DNA from: Gnetum montanum
Lineage: Eukaryota > Streptophyta > Gnetopsida > Gnetales > Gnetaceae
Direction: 5' to 3'
Assembly: GCA_015680685.1 (NCBI GenBank)
Contig: MNCI01019084.1
Coordinates: forward strand, 186,001-250,000
DNA length: 64,000 nucleotides
The position numbers were made by a program, and so were the translations under genes. Below are positions 32,889-44,583 of the stretch, one piece after another. Under the pieces are notes generated by a model. That model was not told where the DNA came from. It ran no database searches and saw only the letters and a program-made list of their open reading frames with translations. Every line of letters begins with the position of its first letter. Within the stretch, counting starts at the first letter, position 1.

Positions 32889-34823
32889 TGTCATAGCTTG
32901 AAAATTTGTAAGGTTTAGTTATTTTAATCTATATGGTAAATTCTTGGATGTTGTTAGATGCATTCAACAAATTAGATCTAATGCTCTTGTTTAAAATAAA
33001 GGATTACATTGCAATCATTACCAGCATTATTGTTGTTATTGTTGTTGTTATTTTCCTATAGAAGTGAATGCAATCTATTTATTAGAATATTTGGTATCCT
33101 TTATTTTACTATTTTTGGAGCTTAATAATATGTTTACTTTATGTTTTATGATTAAATATTGAAATCCAATTACTCTAGAAATTTTATCTTCTAATAATCA
33201 TTATGAATTTATAAGTATTTTTCTATGTTGTTTTATCCTTATGAGAATTTAGTTATATATATTTAATTATTTTTATTTTTTATGTTTTATCATGCACATC
33301 TAGATGTATATATATTTTTATGTAATACTCTTCTCATAGACAAATATAAATCCTTACCCTACCTTGAATATATCCCTTCTTACTTTGCAAGTAGAATGTT
33401 GTCCTCCCCTAAAATTTTATTTTAATGAGGAGATTGAGATGTTTAAAAATAATAGTTTAAATATTTGATCCACAAAAATTAGAGTTATAATTTTGAAATA
33501 TTACATTTTTATAACTTTCTAAGTATCATAAGGGTTTGGCCACTTGTTTCCACTACCCATGGTTTTGGTTGCTTGTTTTCATTGCTTGTGGTTTTGGCCA
33601 CTTGTTTTCACTACTTGTGTTTTGGCCACTTGTTTTCACTACTCGTGGTTTGGCCACTTATTTTCACTACCCATGGTTTTGGCTGCTTTTTTCCAACACC
33701 TATATGTTTGGCCACTTGTTTAATTACCCATGATGTTTGTACTTCTTTTTCCTTTTTTTGGCCATTAGTTTTTAATGCTTGTTTTCTCGCCCTTGTTTTA
33801 GAAACCATATCCCATGGTGATGCCAATATAAAGACCATTTGGGCTCCATCATCTCACATCTCACCCAACTTTAATCAAGCTTATTCCATTATAAGATTAT
33901 CCGTTTCATTCACCAAGTCCAAGTCTTGCATCACATGCTTCTTTGGGGTTCATAGAAAGTATTAGTGTAAAATACAAATTGATTTTGGGCAACTTGGAAA
34001 GACCTTAAGAATATTTCGAAAAAAATTCTAGCACAAGTAGGAAAGATTAATCTATATCCATTTTTATATGGTTGTCCTATTTTACTATATGTTTTAGTTT
34101 TCTTTTCACATGATTGTCCTAATTTGTTGTAGATATCATAAGATAGATTATTTTATTTTTTCTTCTTATGTCACTATCCTATTTTGTTTTATGTTGTTAC
34201 CCCTTCCTATTTCCTCTTTCTACTTGCCGATTTTCTTCTATGATATTGAATTCTATGTCAAGATGTTGCTAAATATTTTTAAAGGTTGTGTCTAAACCTT
34301 CTTCCATGCTTTGAGTGTATTTGAAATTCTGGAAATTTTTTAGAGCTTACTTCTCATATATCTTATGATTATTTTGATCACCTCTTGACATGATCTAGCT
34401 TATGGTAAGAATTTTGAGAAATTTAAGCTTTTGTGGATTTTTTGTCATTTTCGACATCTTTTGAACTTTTGGAATAAAATAATAATATTTACATGACTGA
34501 TTTTTCTTAGTTGATAGAAGGAAGCATGAATCCTTTCAATGCCCTTGTTTGCATGTAGTAGTGGAGCATTCTTTTGTGGGACCCATTCCAGAGGAATAAG
34601 AGTTGTTTGGATGGATTTCCTACCTTGGATTTTGATTTTTAAGTTCATGCGAGGCTATGGAGTTAGCCAAGACCATGGCACTAAGTAGTTGAGTCTAGTG
34701 GTATGTAGTGATGCATAGTCAAGACCTATCCTTCCAATGATACATGTCCCTTAGCCATTAAGGATGTTAGTAGTCAGGCTATTATTAAGACCTGGCCATG
34801 AGTGACTTGTTTTAGGTCATGAG
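32889..34823 (+). repeat. 3' LTR of the chromovirus, truncated
   Basis: Aligns with 25744-27545 and stops abruptly near 34823, where Athila-like sequence starts. The last 0.8 kb of the LTR is missing. Confidence 0.8.
33536..33745 (+). repeat. GTTTTGGCCACTTG minisatellite
   Basis: Six to seven units of about 31-34 bases of the type TGGTTTTGGCCACTTGTTTT plus CACTACC. The 5' LTR has only three to four. Open frames across it are products of the repeat and not genes. Confidence 0.8.
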
Positions 34824-35601
34824 GTTTGAAAAAGTGAATAATCACTATAGGGACCAGGTTGGCATATTGAAAGAAGTTAATGAGAAACATATCCAGATGG
34901 AAAAGGAAAAAATGAACAAAGCCCTCTAGCAACTCCAACAAGAAAGAGAAGTGTGGCAGCCCATCATTCATGGGATTGACACCTACAATAAAGTGAAGAT
35001 CCAGTTAAAGGAGTTTCAAATTGAAGAGATGATAGAGTACATCGAGTTGGCCAATCTTTATTATGCAAACATGGCAATGTTGACTACCAGATAGCCATGG
35101 TTAGAATTGAAAAAGTAAGTGGCTAGCTTGTATTTTCTATACCAGGCCGAGTTCAAATACCATAATGACACCAAGAAAAAGCTTGAGATTGCTAACACTA
35201 AATTAAAAGTTCTTAGAGTATGATTTAGAGATCAATTATCTATCATTAAGAACCTAGCCAAATGAAAGAATGACCACTAGGAGTTGAAAGACATAATTAG
35301 GGTGTTCAACATTGAATGCAAATAGTTCACTATCTGGTTTGTCAATGCTAAGGAGTTGTTTATAGCGATCCCATGTCCTTGGGATGTGCCCATTCCAACC
35401 CACATTAGTGAAGCTGCATGGACAATGCATGATCCCAAGAGTAAGGAGGAGAAAATAAAAGAACTACTAGATGCTTTCTGCCTCTCACTTAAAGTCGTAG
35501 TAGTAGTAGGATAGTGGTAGCCACCTCAACCATCGCCTGTGCATGAAGTCGGTGAAGGTTCCTTAGAGCCTCAGGAACCACCACCACCTAGGATTGTTTG
35601 A
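34824..35601 (+). pseudogene. Ath4 coiled-coil ORF (C-terminal part)
   Basis: Homologous to the end of the Ath3 extra gene: compare IHGIDTYNKVKIQLKEFQIE here with MNTYKKAKFYLKKLQIKEM there, ANMAMLTTR with ENLVMLTTRKS, and NAKELFIAIPCPWDVPIP with NVKELFPTIPCPWDVPIL. The helix is charged and rich in Lys, Glu and Gln. The C-terminus is Pro-rich (PPQPSPVHE) and ends at TGA 35599. At least eight stops and one shift. Function unknown. Confidence 0.65.
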
Positions 35602-35826
35602 TCTTCTATAATAGTTTCATACCATCAAGGAATGTGCTATTCAGTTTTGAAGAGTTGAGTCATGGTGTTCAATTTTTTGTAATGTATTGATATATACATC
35701 TCAACACTCCATTTTTTGTCAAGTTAGTTAGTTTGTTTTGTTTGAAGAAATGTTAGTCAATAATCCCATACCTTCCCAATTTTGTAAAAGAACTTGAGGA
35801 TAAGATTTCATTCATTTTTTGGGGTG

Positions 35827-36731
35827 TGATGAGTTACGTTTAGTTGGCTGCGTCAATGAGGCCTCATTGATGCAGCCTCATCGACAAGACCTAGTTGACA
35901 CATCTTGCCTGTGCATCAATGAGGCCCCATTGATGTAGTGTTAAAAATTGACTATAAATACATCTTTGCAGTTGCATTTATGGCATAGTAGAGATTGTAG
36001 TTGTAGTGAAGCTCTTGCAATTTTTTCATTTGAAAGTTAGAATTTTTCCTTGAGTGCTCACAGCAGGAGTGACTGAGTGTACAGATCTTTATTTGAGCAT
36101 TGTAGTACTTGAGCACGATAGTGTGTGCAATAATAAAGATGTGATTTTTTATGAACCTTGTAGCACTTTGGATAGATTAGCTATTTTATTTATGCATTCA
36201 ATGTTTTTAATTAGTTATTAAATATTTTTTTAGTTATTACATTAATGAAGAAATTAAGCTAGATATATTAAACACATAAGTAGGGTCACTTCGAGTGTAA
36301 CACGTATTCACTTGGTAATCCTAGCAACGTTATTGCTTGGTAGGCCTAGTAGCATAGCTCTTGGTCACCAAGCAATGGCTACATGGGTTTAGAATATGTA
36401 CAGAAAGTTGGACTCAATGCTTATGTTAGGAATAGTTAAATACTAGTTAATTAGTTAATTTTAGAATAGTTAATTAAATTCCTTTTATCTACATTTTGAG
36501 CACGAAACTATAAAACATAAAATGATAAAAATAAAATGCCTTAATTACACTTAATCATACCAACGAATGTCAAAAGTGTAATTGGAAAGACAATGATTGA
36601 TCTTAGGGCAAGATTCACTTCCTAAAGGACTAGTGCACCGGAAACGATAAAGTCCGCAGAATTTGACCAAATCCCACATGAACGCTTTGTGATTCATATG
36701 GTTGGAAGTAAGGGTGCCTTGCTGCTCATCA
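35827..36731 (+). repeat. LTR of Ath4
   Basis: TGATGAG...CTCATCA. U3 carries an 18-base perfect palindrome TCAATGAGGCCTCATTGA (35853-35870) and further CAATGAGG/CCTCATTGATG repeats. A TATA box CTATAAATA lies near 35952. R-U5 resembles the Ath1-Ath3 LTRs (GAGTG-ACAGATCTTTATTTGAGCA, AATAAAGATG). Confidence 0.75.
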
Positions 36732-36956
36732 CTATGTTTCTTTCTTGTGTTATGACTACCAATTTAAAATAATATTATAATGTGATAGCAAAAAGCTTGT
36801 ATAATTTGTTTTTGATGTCTCTATTAGTGCTTGGTCAATTTGTAGAGTCTATCTTTATTTTTCCTGAAAATGTAATATATGTCAAATAGATCCTATGGGT
36901 ATTAAAATGTAATAAAGATTTATTTTCTTTTATTTCATATAATTAGTAAAAATGGA
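36732..36956 (+). other. Unassigned spacer
   Basis: AT-rich, no recognisable coding or LTR similarity. Confidence 0.3.
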
Positions 36957-38078
36957 TGATGTGCGGTGAGGAACCCCTATGCTCAACGATATGAATACGA
37001 GTATTTTAGGCATGATTCAGTCGAATTCCAAGGACTAAGTGCTTATGCGCTCTTGTGGAACAAGGACGAGTTGGTTGATCGTTGTCTTCCCAATCTTACC
37101 TATATGTCACAATTTTATGATTAAGTAAGCTTGAGGCATATGATTTTTATAGATTTTATGTTTTTATGTCCTACGCTAGTAGCGAAGGAGAGAGGTAACT
37201 GAGTGACTAATTTAACTTAACTACTCATTAACTAAGTTCTAACTAATCCTAACACCAACATCCATTCCCACTTGTTGTACACATCCTAAACTAGTGCAAC
37301 ACTACTAGGATTACCAAACACTAATCGTTACTAGGTTACCAAGCGTTACACACATGCTCGAAGTGGTCGTGCTTGTGTAATTTAATGATTTTCTTTATTG
37401 ATCAAAATGAATTGTTGTGCTAATAACAGAAATGTAAAGTGCATAAAATAAAATAAAATAAAATAAATGCGTAAGAAAAAAAATCTCAAGTGTTTCAAGG
37501 ATGAATCAAAGAGCTCATCTTTATTGTCATACACAAGGTGTGCACATGTACACAATGTTCAAAAAAAGATTTTTCCACACTTAGACCTCCTACTACGGGC
37601 ACTTGGAAAATACTCTAACTTTCAAATAGACTACAAGAGTTTCACTACTTGACTACTAAAAGACTTCCCAATTGTGTGCTTGGGCATTGTATTTATAGGC
37701 TTGGGAGCAATTACTCTAATAATTAGAGTAATCGCTCTAATAAATAGAATAACTGCTAAAGTAACAGCTAGAGTGACCACTCTAATAATTACAGTAAGTA
37801 CTAGAGTAATCACTAGAGTAACCACTCTAATAATTAGAGTAACTTCTAGAGTAATTACTAGAGTAACCATTCTAATAATTAGAGTAACCACTACAGTAAC
37901 TGCTAGGGTAACCGATAGAGTAACCACTCTAATAATTAGAATAACTACTAGAGTAACTTCTCTTATCAATTGGTTTCAACTTTTTTCAAATAAATGTGAA
38001 TAAAAAGAACTTAAAAAATTTTACATTCCAAGCCATATTTTATGGTTTTGACTTTTGAATGCTTACAATTTCTCATCT
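36957..38078 (-). repeat. Ath5: probable solo Athila-like LTR, minus strand
   Basis: Read on the minus strand it ends GGGGTTCCTCACCGCACATCA, like the GGGGTACCTTGCCACTCATCA end of Ath1. It has the same R-region words (AGTATTTTCC, AATAAAGATGAGCTC) and a TATA box CCTATAAATAC near 37700. No primer site follows the end at 36957, so it is a solo or 3' LTR. The start near 38078 (AGATGAG) is a weak call. Confidence 0.6.
37710..37970 (-). repeat. CTCTAAT-ATTAGAG repeat array in U3 of Ath5
   Basis: About 260 bases of 15-base words (CTAGAGTAACCA and variants) with CTCTAATAATTAGAG, a hairpin with 7-base arms, recurring at spacings of 66, 45, 45 and 57 bases. Because most spacings are multiples of three, frames of about 110 codons are open on both strands. 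These are not genes. Confidence 0.85.
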
Positions 38079-38172
38079 TGAAACTTCAAAATCCTAGGTT
38101 TTTTACAACTATGCAAATAAGGTAGATGTTAGCTTACATGGTGATTGTGATTCTGGAGATATAGTAGATATG

Positions 38173-38177
38173 GTACC
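38173..38177 (+). repeat. Target-site duplication of Ath1 (left copy)
   Basis: GTACC directly before the 5' LTR, against GTATC at 45624-45628 directly after the 3' LTR; one C/T difference. The stretch 38079-38172 is unassigned flank. Confidence 0.65.
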
Positions 38178-39181
38178 TAATGAGACATGATTCGCATGAG
38201 CAGAGATATCACGTCGTCCCCTATGATATCATCTACGCAATATTGCGGTCCGTCGCCATATCTATAAATAAGAGGCAGCTCTCCCTTGTTTCCCCATCCT
38301 AAGTTAGAAGTAGGGAAACTCTGGCAGTTTGATCACTCTAGAGATAGAATATTTTCCATGTGCCCGCAGTAGGATTCCTAAAGTGAACAAATCTTTATTC
38401 GAGCAACATTATACTTGAACACAATTTGTGTATGGTAATAAAGATGAGCTTTCCAGATAAACCTTAGAGTGCATGAAATAGGATTTTATTTATTGTTTTC
38501 TTTCTCACCCTTAAACTCCTAGAATGCGGTATGAGTACGACTTGATTACGAGCATATAAGGATGTGTATGGATAGTCAAGGAATTGGTTGCTCATTGCAT
38601 GCGGTATGAGTATGACTTGATTACGAGCATCTAGTGTTACAGCTTGGTAACCCAGTGGCGTATCTAGGATCTATGCTTGGTAATCCAAGTGGTAGTCCTA
38701 GATGTGTATGGTTAGTCAAGGAATCGGATGCTCATCGCACTTAGGCTAGATAGATTCTCTCAACCCTTTCCTCCTAGTTAGGTGCCTTAGTACGACCACT
38801 TCGAGCATGTGCATTACGTGTAGTGATCCTAGCAATGATTAGCATTGGTAGCTGCGGTTGTATCGGTTCAAGATATGTACGGTAAGTGGGAATGGATGCT
38901 GATGCTAGGTAATTTAGACTTAGGTCATTAGTTAAAGTTAGCTAGTTTCTCAATCCTTCACCTCAATAACATAGGAGAAAAACTTTAAAAACTATAAAAA
39001 TCATATACCTCAGACTTAACCATACACCATGACAACTACAAGTAAGTCTGAGAAGACAATGAATGATTAACCCCAAGTGTTCCATGGGGTGTGTAGGCAC
39101 TTACTCTACGGAGTTTGACTGGATCGCATGTGCTACGCTCGTTTTGTATGGTTGAGTGTAGGGGTACCTTGCCACTCATCA
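38178..39181 (+). repeat. 5' LTR of Ath1
   Basis: TAATGAGACATGATTCGC...CTCATCA. TATA box TCTATAAATAAG near 38261. U3 has decayed GATATC palindromes. Matches 44584-45623 and 57395-58376. Confidence 0.85.
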
Positions 39182-39182
39182 T

Positions 39183-39200
39183 TGGTACCATTGTTGGGGA
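39183..39200 (+). promoter_or_regulatory. Primer binding site of Ath1 (tRNA-Asp type)
   Basis: TGGTACCATTGTTGGGGA matches the Athila-type tRNA-Asp complement TGGCGCCGTTGCCGGGGA with five differences, all transitions. Confidence 0.7.
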
Positions 39201-39311
39201 CTAAGTGTTTGTGTGCCGAATAGAACATAAGGATATCACTCACATCGTTGGGAGCCTAAACGAACCTTTAGGTTAATCAAGATAAAACGGTGAAATAGCA
39301 CACCAATAACA

Positions 39312-41275
39312 ATGTCTTCTTCTCATAAGAGCAATTCACCACCTAAGGAGCATACACGAGATAGTCGGCAACATAAAACACATAGCCAAAATCAACCAAG
39401 TCCTAAATAATACAAGATAGTTTATACTCATCTTGATGAGTATATTCCAAACTTTACCTTTATCCTCCATCAAGAAGAATAGCTGCGATGGAGAGATTTG
39501 CAAGGTAACATTGTGTTACCCCTAGATCGATCAGTATCTCACATGCTTTTCCGTGCCTTGGCATACATAGGCATGACTGAATTATATGCTGAATATGCTA
39601 TGGAAGACTTTGATACGAGGGATTATCATCCCACAGAAGCACAACGTATGAGGGACGCTAGGCAGGAGAGTCAACATACACTTTTAAAGGGAAAAGGTCC
39701 ACATGTCCTTAGTGAAATAGGAGATGAGGAACCTCTTATAATGGGTTCTTTAGCAAATGATGTTTCCCCTCCTAACGATGAGGAGGAGTTTGGGTATTAG
39801 AACCTAAAATCAATGATACATAACCATGGTTCTGATGCCCATGAACACCAACTGTTCATAGAGGGAACAACCACTGATGCTAAGGATGGACACTTAGATC
39901 GTCACCATGATTAGGGCTATAATAGCAGAAGAGAAGGTAAGAAACATCGTCATGGCAATGGTTTCCCTTCTTCTTCCCCTTCTTCACATCACTCACCCTC
40001 TCCTTCCACATCTGGGCATAGCCTTCATGAACACAACAGAGAGGATAAAGATAGACAAAATGAGAGACCTCAATAAGAGAGTCGAGAGAAAGGACAAGGG
40101 CATGAATGAAGGGATAGTAGGGAACAACGAAGACATCACAGGCGTCATGAAAGAGATGATCATAATGAGCCCCTACTCACAACCCAAAGTATGCTTGACA
40201 TAACAGAGGCAGTCAGGATTCCCACAAGGCATTTAAAAGATAGTCGGATCAAACGTTTAGACATGAATAATGTCCCACAATTTGAAGGGGGATACAATGC
40301 TGATCCGCAAAATCATTTATAGGCATTCCACGATGCCTGTGCCTTGCATAATATAGAAAATGAGTGGTAAAAACTTAAGTTGTTCCCAAGGACACTCACC
40401 AAAGAAGCAGAGAGTTGGTACCAGTCCTTAGAACTGGAAACCATCAGGAGGTGGAGTACGATGTTATAACTATTCAATGATAAGTATCAAACGTACTTTA
40501 GAGTGTCCAATTTGCATAAGCAAATCCAAGGCTAGAAACAAGGTACATATGAACCCTTAGATGCTGCCATGGCCCACTACTACACATTGTTACATCATTC
40601 CCCAGGCCATGGGTATGCTCAGAGGGATCAACTTCACCACATCGTGGATGGGCTAAGGCATGAAACTAGAAGAACCCTTGGGACTTATGCCTAAGGAAGA
40701 CTCTCACAACTTAGAGCCCATGAAGTACATAGCTTGTTGGAACAGGTAGCAAAATAAGAAGGTGAGCTACGAAAAAGGGAAAGTGCAGAAGAATACAACC
40801 ATGATCCCTCTCTTTGAAAGAAGGGAGTGAAATTTTGTGATGAAGAGGATGATTCACCAATCAAAGAATTGGTGAATAGAAAGACCTTGCCGCTTCAAAA
40901 GCTCACAACAGAAATAACGGCTAAGGTAGACAACCTATGGAGTTCCTTAGACTCTAAAATTAAAACTATCTTAAAAATTGTAGAAGAGTCTAAGGTAGAA
41001 CAAAGTAGTGACAAAGGTAGGAAAAAGTGGAGAGATTTAGGCCCTACACATAACAAGGGTAAGGGGAAAATCACTAACTCTTATGTGGTTGTGGAGTTAG
41101 ACACAGATGATAATCGTGGATGTGAGATCTGCCACTATGACCATCCTAAGGGATGTTGTCCAATTATCTCACATCTACAGGAGTTTGGGATGTATGTGCT
41201 TAATCCAAGACTCAACCAACGGCAAACACCCTGAAGGTTACCTTATCCCCAAGGTAACCCAAGGTAGTTCAACCA
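39312..41275 (+). pseudogene. Ath1 gag
   Basis: ATG at 39312 (SSSHKSNSPPKEHTRDSRQ). The N-terminal part is open at 39498-39800. A low-complexity Ser/Pro/His stretch follows (39940-40030), then the gag core around 40265-40800 (RLDMNNVPQFEGGYNADP, LFPRTLTKEAESWYQSLE, RDQLHHIVDGLRHETRRTLG). A Cys/His motif CEICHYDHPKGCC lies near 41122-41160; its spacing is not the classical CCHC. About a dozen stops and at least two frame changes. Close to Ath2 gag over its full length, which suggests recent common use. Confidence 0.8.
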
Positions 41276-41599
41276 ACCCTTAACGTATTATCCAAGTGGA
41301 ACTTCACCACAACCCATCGAACAACATCAGCAGTGGAAATGCCCACAATCATGGAGGATGCCATCGCTGAAACATTAGTATCCTTACTGGTAGCCTGACC
41401 CTTATAGATATTATGTGTAGCAGCCAATTTCTCCAGGTGACTCTATGAGTCACACAACCCCCCACCATCACTACCAAGTTCGGGAGTACTTCAAAAGGAC
41501 TCCATATTCTCTAGGAGACACTTAATACCCACACCATCCTCCAAATCCATCTGCACCTCTTCCACAAGTAGTTCCCATAACACCTCTCGATCCAACAAT

Positions 41600-42352
41600 G
41601 CAAGGGGAACTTCCCCCTCAACTACAACATTGAAAGCTGTAAATATTCAACCTGCTACTAGTTCTGACAACTGTAAAAAGAGAAGACCCTTCTTTAGAAC
41701 CAAAATCCCAGATAAACTCTCACAACAACAAGCTGTTGAGCCCATGTACACTCCTCCACCATCTAACACTTTGGATCACTCTTCAATCCAACAGAGCTTA
41801 ACACATACGGTTATGTTGATGCATACTAGAACCAACTAGATCAAGGTAGGCCACCGTCCCAGGAAACTAACTAACCCTAGGAGTCCCTTAATCTATTTAC
41901 AAATCACTGAAAATAAACCACATAGGGCTTTTCTTGACTCAAGTTCCAGAGTTAACTTAATTTCACGAGAGATGTATCAAGCCTGGAACCTATCCCAACT
42001 TAAGAAGAGAAACATTCAACTAGAGCTGGTAGACTAGTCCATCACCATTACCATGGGATTGGTTGAGGACATCATTATCACTGTGTGTGGTTGGTCTTAC
42101 CTAGCTGATTTTCTGGTGAATGAAGTCAACAACAACAAAGGAGACTTCCCAATTATAATGGGAAGGACATGGCTAAGTATAGTAAATGCATGTCTTAGGA
42201 TCCACGATCTTTCCTTGGAAATTTCTAAGATAAACATTTATGGAAAGATCGAGAAGAGGAAAGTTCCATGCATCACGTACAGTGATTCATCGAGTGATGA
42301 CATGGAGGAAATGCCTCCATGTAACAGGTGTGCCTTTGAAGCATTGAGATAA
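41600..42352 (+). pseudogene. Ath1 aspartic protease
   Basis: SLIYLQITENKPHRAFLDSS followed by RVNLISREMY: the D-S-G triad is D-S-S. The C-terminal signature FPIIMGRTWLSIVNACL stands for the usual ILGRPFL. A conserved acidic end follows (ITYSDSSSDDMEEMPPCNRC). The loss of the active-site Gly should abolish activity. RT would be expected next but does not follow. Confidence 0.75.
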
Positions 42353-42654
42353 AGATGCCTGTATGTAGCAACCACACAACCAGTAGTAGATACCTTGTGG
42401 TTGACAGCTATTAGAAGGAGTAGATAAATATTCATGGAAAGAATTGAGGGGACCAGCCATGCCAACAATGAAGGAATAGACACATTGGAATATGAGCGTC
42501 ACCAACTTTCATCCCTTAATCTAAGATCATCAATTAGGAGAAGTTGGGCACTTCTACGAAATTCAAACAAGTGCTCATTATTTTGGATCTTTCCCTTTTC
42601 ACTCAGTCATGGGGGAGATGGCCACCTATGCTAATCATATGGGGCCCTGAGTTC

Positions 42655-42800
42655 TTTTTATGTTTTTTTTTTTACATTTTTGTCTTACACATTTTTGTTT
42701 TACAAATTTCTTTAACTTTTCTAGTTTTTGTTTTACAACTTTATTTAACTTTTCTTGTTTTTGTTTTACAACATCGTTATACGTTTCCATTTTGTATGTG
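42655..42800 (+). repeat. T-rich TTTGTTTTACAAC repeat
   Basis: Tandem TTTTTGTTTTACAACWTT-like words. The same block is at 61890-62040 in Ath2 and, in reverse, near 52180-52330 in Ath3, always shortly after the last pol or protease codons. Followed by a transition to 43350 with a possible splice acceptor (TTGATATGGCAG, about 42931-42942) and no convincing ORF. Confidence 0.65.
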
Positions 42801-43354
42801 TGTGATCCACCTTGTAAGTTTGTCACCAAATAAGTGTTTGGAATGATGGTATGAACTATTTTCATATTCATTGCTAATGTTTGGTTTTTACCTTTAAGTC
42901 ACAATGTTAATACTAAGGTATGTTTCTTTTGATATGGCAGGAAATGAGTTCACTTCATCCATCCATCCACCAGTTTCTATGGTCTCTCTCAGCTTGGAAA
43001 TGTATGGTCCCCTTCTTAATAAGAATTTTAATGAATCAGTGACTGGGTATTTCTCAAACTAAGGAAGGACTCAAGGTTTGAAAAGGATGTGACTTTAAGG
43101 AAACTTGTTGCATTTGTGTTGCCCATTCTCTTGGGTGCTTGGATTTTTTCTTCTTGAGTTTTCTTATCATTTCGATGTTACCCAATTATCAGAAGCTGAG
43201 TCAATAAAAATAAGAAGTCTTTGCATGGTGTGGTTCTCATGCATAAAAACACAAAACACAAAAAGAAAAAATAAAAAAAAACAAGAGAAAAGAAAAGTGA
43301 GAATTCAAAGAGCACCCCTTAGACAAAATAAAACTTAGGCTACAAGCACTGGTT

Positions 43355-43534
43355 ATGGAACCAAAAGTGTTCCCTATAACTAAGGCCCTTCTCGCTTTCC
43401 ATTATCTCCTTTGTTTCATCGAAATGGTGGTGGCTCTTTGGAGATGCATTCTTGTTACTCAAGAGGATGGTTCAGCCAAATGTATTGATGCGAAGTCACT
43501 GAATGTGGTTGGTTTGAGGCCAAAGTTGGAATGA
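43355..43534 (+). pseudogene. Ath1 short downstream ORF (MEPKVFP)
   Basis: ATG at 43355, MEPKVFPITKALLAFHYL..., stop at 43532 where Ath2 has Trp (TGG to TGA). Similarity continues in frame afterwards (HETHKGLYTTLFLGFHSI). Hydrophobic, env-position, function unknown. See the intact Ath2 copy. 43735-44570 contains no clear ORF. Confidence 0.45.
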
Positions 43535-44583
43535 GATTTTCCCAATTACATTGATCATGAAACACACAAGGGGCTGTACACCACCTTGTTCTTGGGATTT
43601 CATTCTATCCTCTTCTCTCCACCCTTCTCTCCGTTGTTCACCTCATTGTCGGTTGTATCATTAGTGTATATTTTGGTAGATACATTGTTTTCTTTTTGGT
43701 AAATTCTTATGGTTAAGACTTTAACTCTTGTTCCAAATAACATTCCTGGAGCCTACGAACTCTTTGAATGTGGGTTTTCTAGGGCATTACGGGCATGAGC
43801 CTGCTTTGGGGAGGACCCACTGACATTTATATTTGGAGCATTAGTTAAATTATTTCCCTTAACATTTTGCAATTAATTTTATTTTGTTCATTTCGATCTT
43901 GACATCTATTTCATCGATTCCATAGTTGTCCCTTTTTATCTATCTTTCTTACTCCTTACCTTTCTCCATTCTAATGCTACCGGAGGTTCGCAATTCATCA
44001 TGGGGGTACGGGGCCCTATTTTTTCGATTTTCTCTTAGTCCCAAATTTTTTGATTTTCTTCCTAACCCCTACACCTTCAGTAGTCATCATTACTATATCT
44101 CCAGATCCATATCATCCATACCACAACCTAGCCAATGAACCTACACTCAAGCAAGGTATTAATTACATGATGATTCATTTACCCTTGCTAATATATGATT
44201 GTGTTGTGTGTGCAGATGGCGATCATACAACAATGGATCGGATCTAGAGGGAACACTTGGAATGGAGTGGTGTTGGAAGTAGCTATGTAAGGAGCAAGAT
44301 CAATGGTGTGCTTACCAACAGACAACAGAAGGCATAATTTTGGTGTTGGCAGCAACAACACTTCTTTCTTTCTTTCTCTTTCTTTCTCAGCTACCAACTA
44401 AGGCCTAATGTCATTATAATAAGATGTTCACCCTTGTTATCATGAACACTAGTTTTGTCAAGTCTTGTAATGATGATCTATTCACATGTCATCCCATTAG
44501 TTCCATTCCCCTAAATAATTCCATACCTTCCCGATATTATTGTAAGGAATTCAAGGACAAGTTTTCATTCAGTCATGGGGGTA

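Larger units (their letters stand above)
25744..34823 (+). mobile_element. Tekay/Del-like chromovirus (Ty3/gypsy)
   Basis: The 5' LTR (25744 to about 28384) and 3' LTR (32889-34823, truncated) share long stretches, for example the AATTTGTAAGGTTTAGTTAT starts and the CATAGTCAAG-CTATCCTTCC region. Gag, protease, RT, RNase H, integrase and a chromodomain remnant lie between in that order. A primer site close to the initiator-Met type and the chromodomain point to the chromovirus branch, probably Tekay/Del given the long LTRs. All coding parts have stops. Confidence 0.88.
34824..36731 (+). mobile_element. Ath4: 3' fragment of an Athila-like element
   Basis: The end of a coiled-coil ORF (34824-35601), a purine-rich TTTTTTGGGGTG, and a 905-base LTR (35827-36731) starting TGATGAG and ending CTCATCA. 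The ORF and the pre-LTR sequence (AATAATCCCATACCTTC) match Ath3, so both belong to one subfamily. The 5' part, including pol, is missing. Confidence 0.72.

Noticed and set aside
33536-33965. Overlapping frames of 65 and 130 codons in the chromovirus 3' LTR
   Set aside because: Produced by the GTTTTGGCCACTTG minisatellite; the 5' LTR shows no matching frame.
37631-38003. Frames of 112 and 109 codons on opposite strands
   Set aside because: Both read through the U3 repeat array of Ath5 and consist only of repeated Val/Thr/Ile/Arg patterns.
39907-40203. 98-codon frame in Ath1 and the matching 59158-59430 in Ath2
   Set aside because: It is a shifted frame of gag; the true frame gives the Ser/Pro/His-rich linker aligned with the rest of gag.
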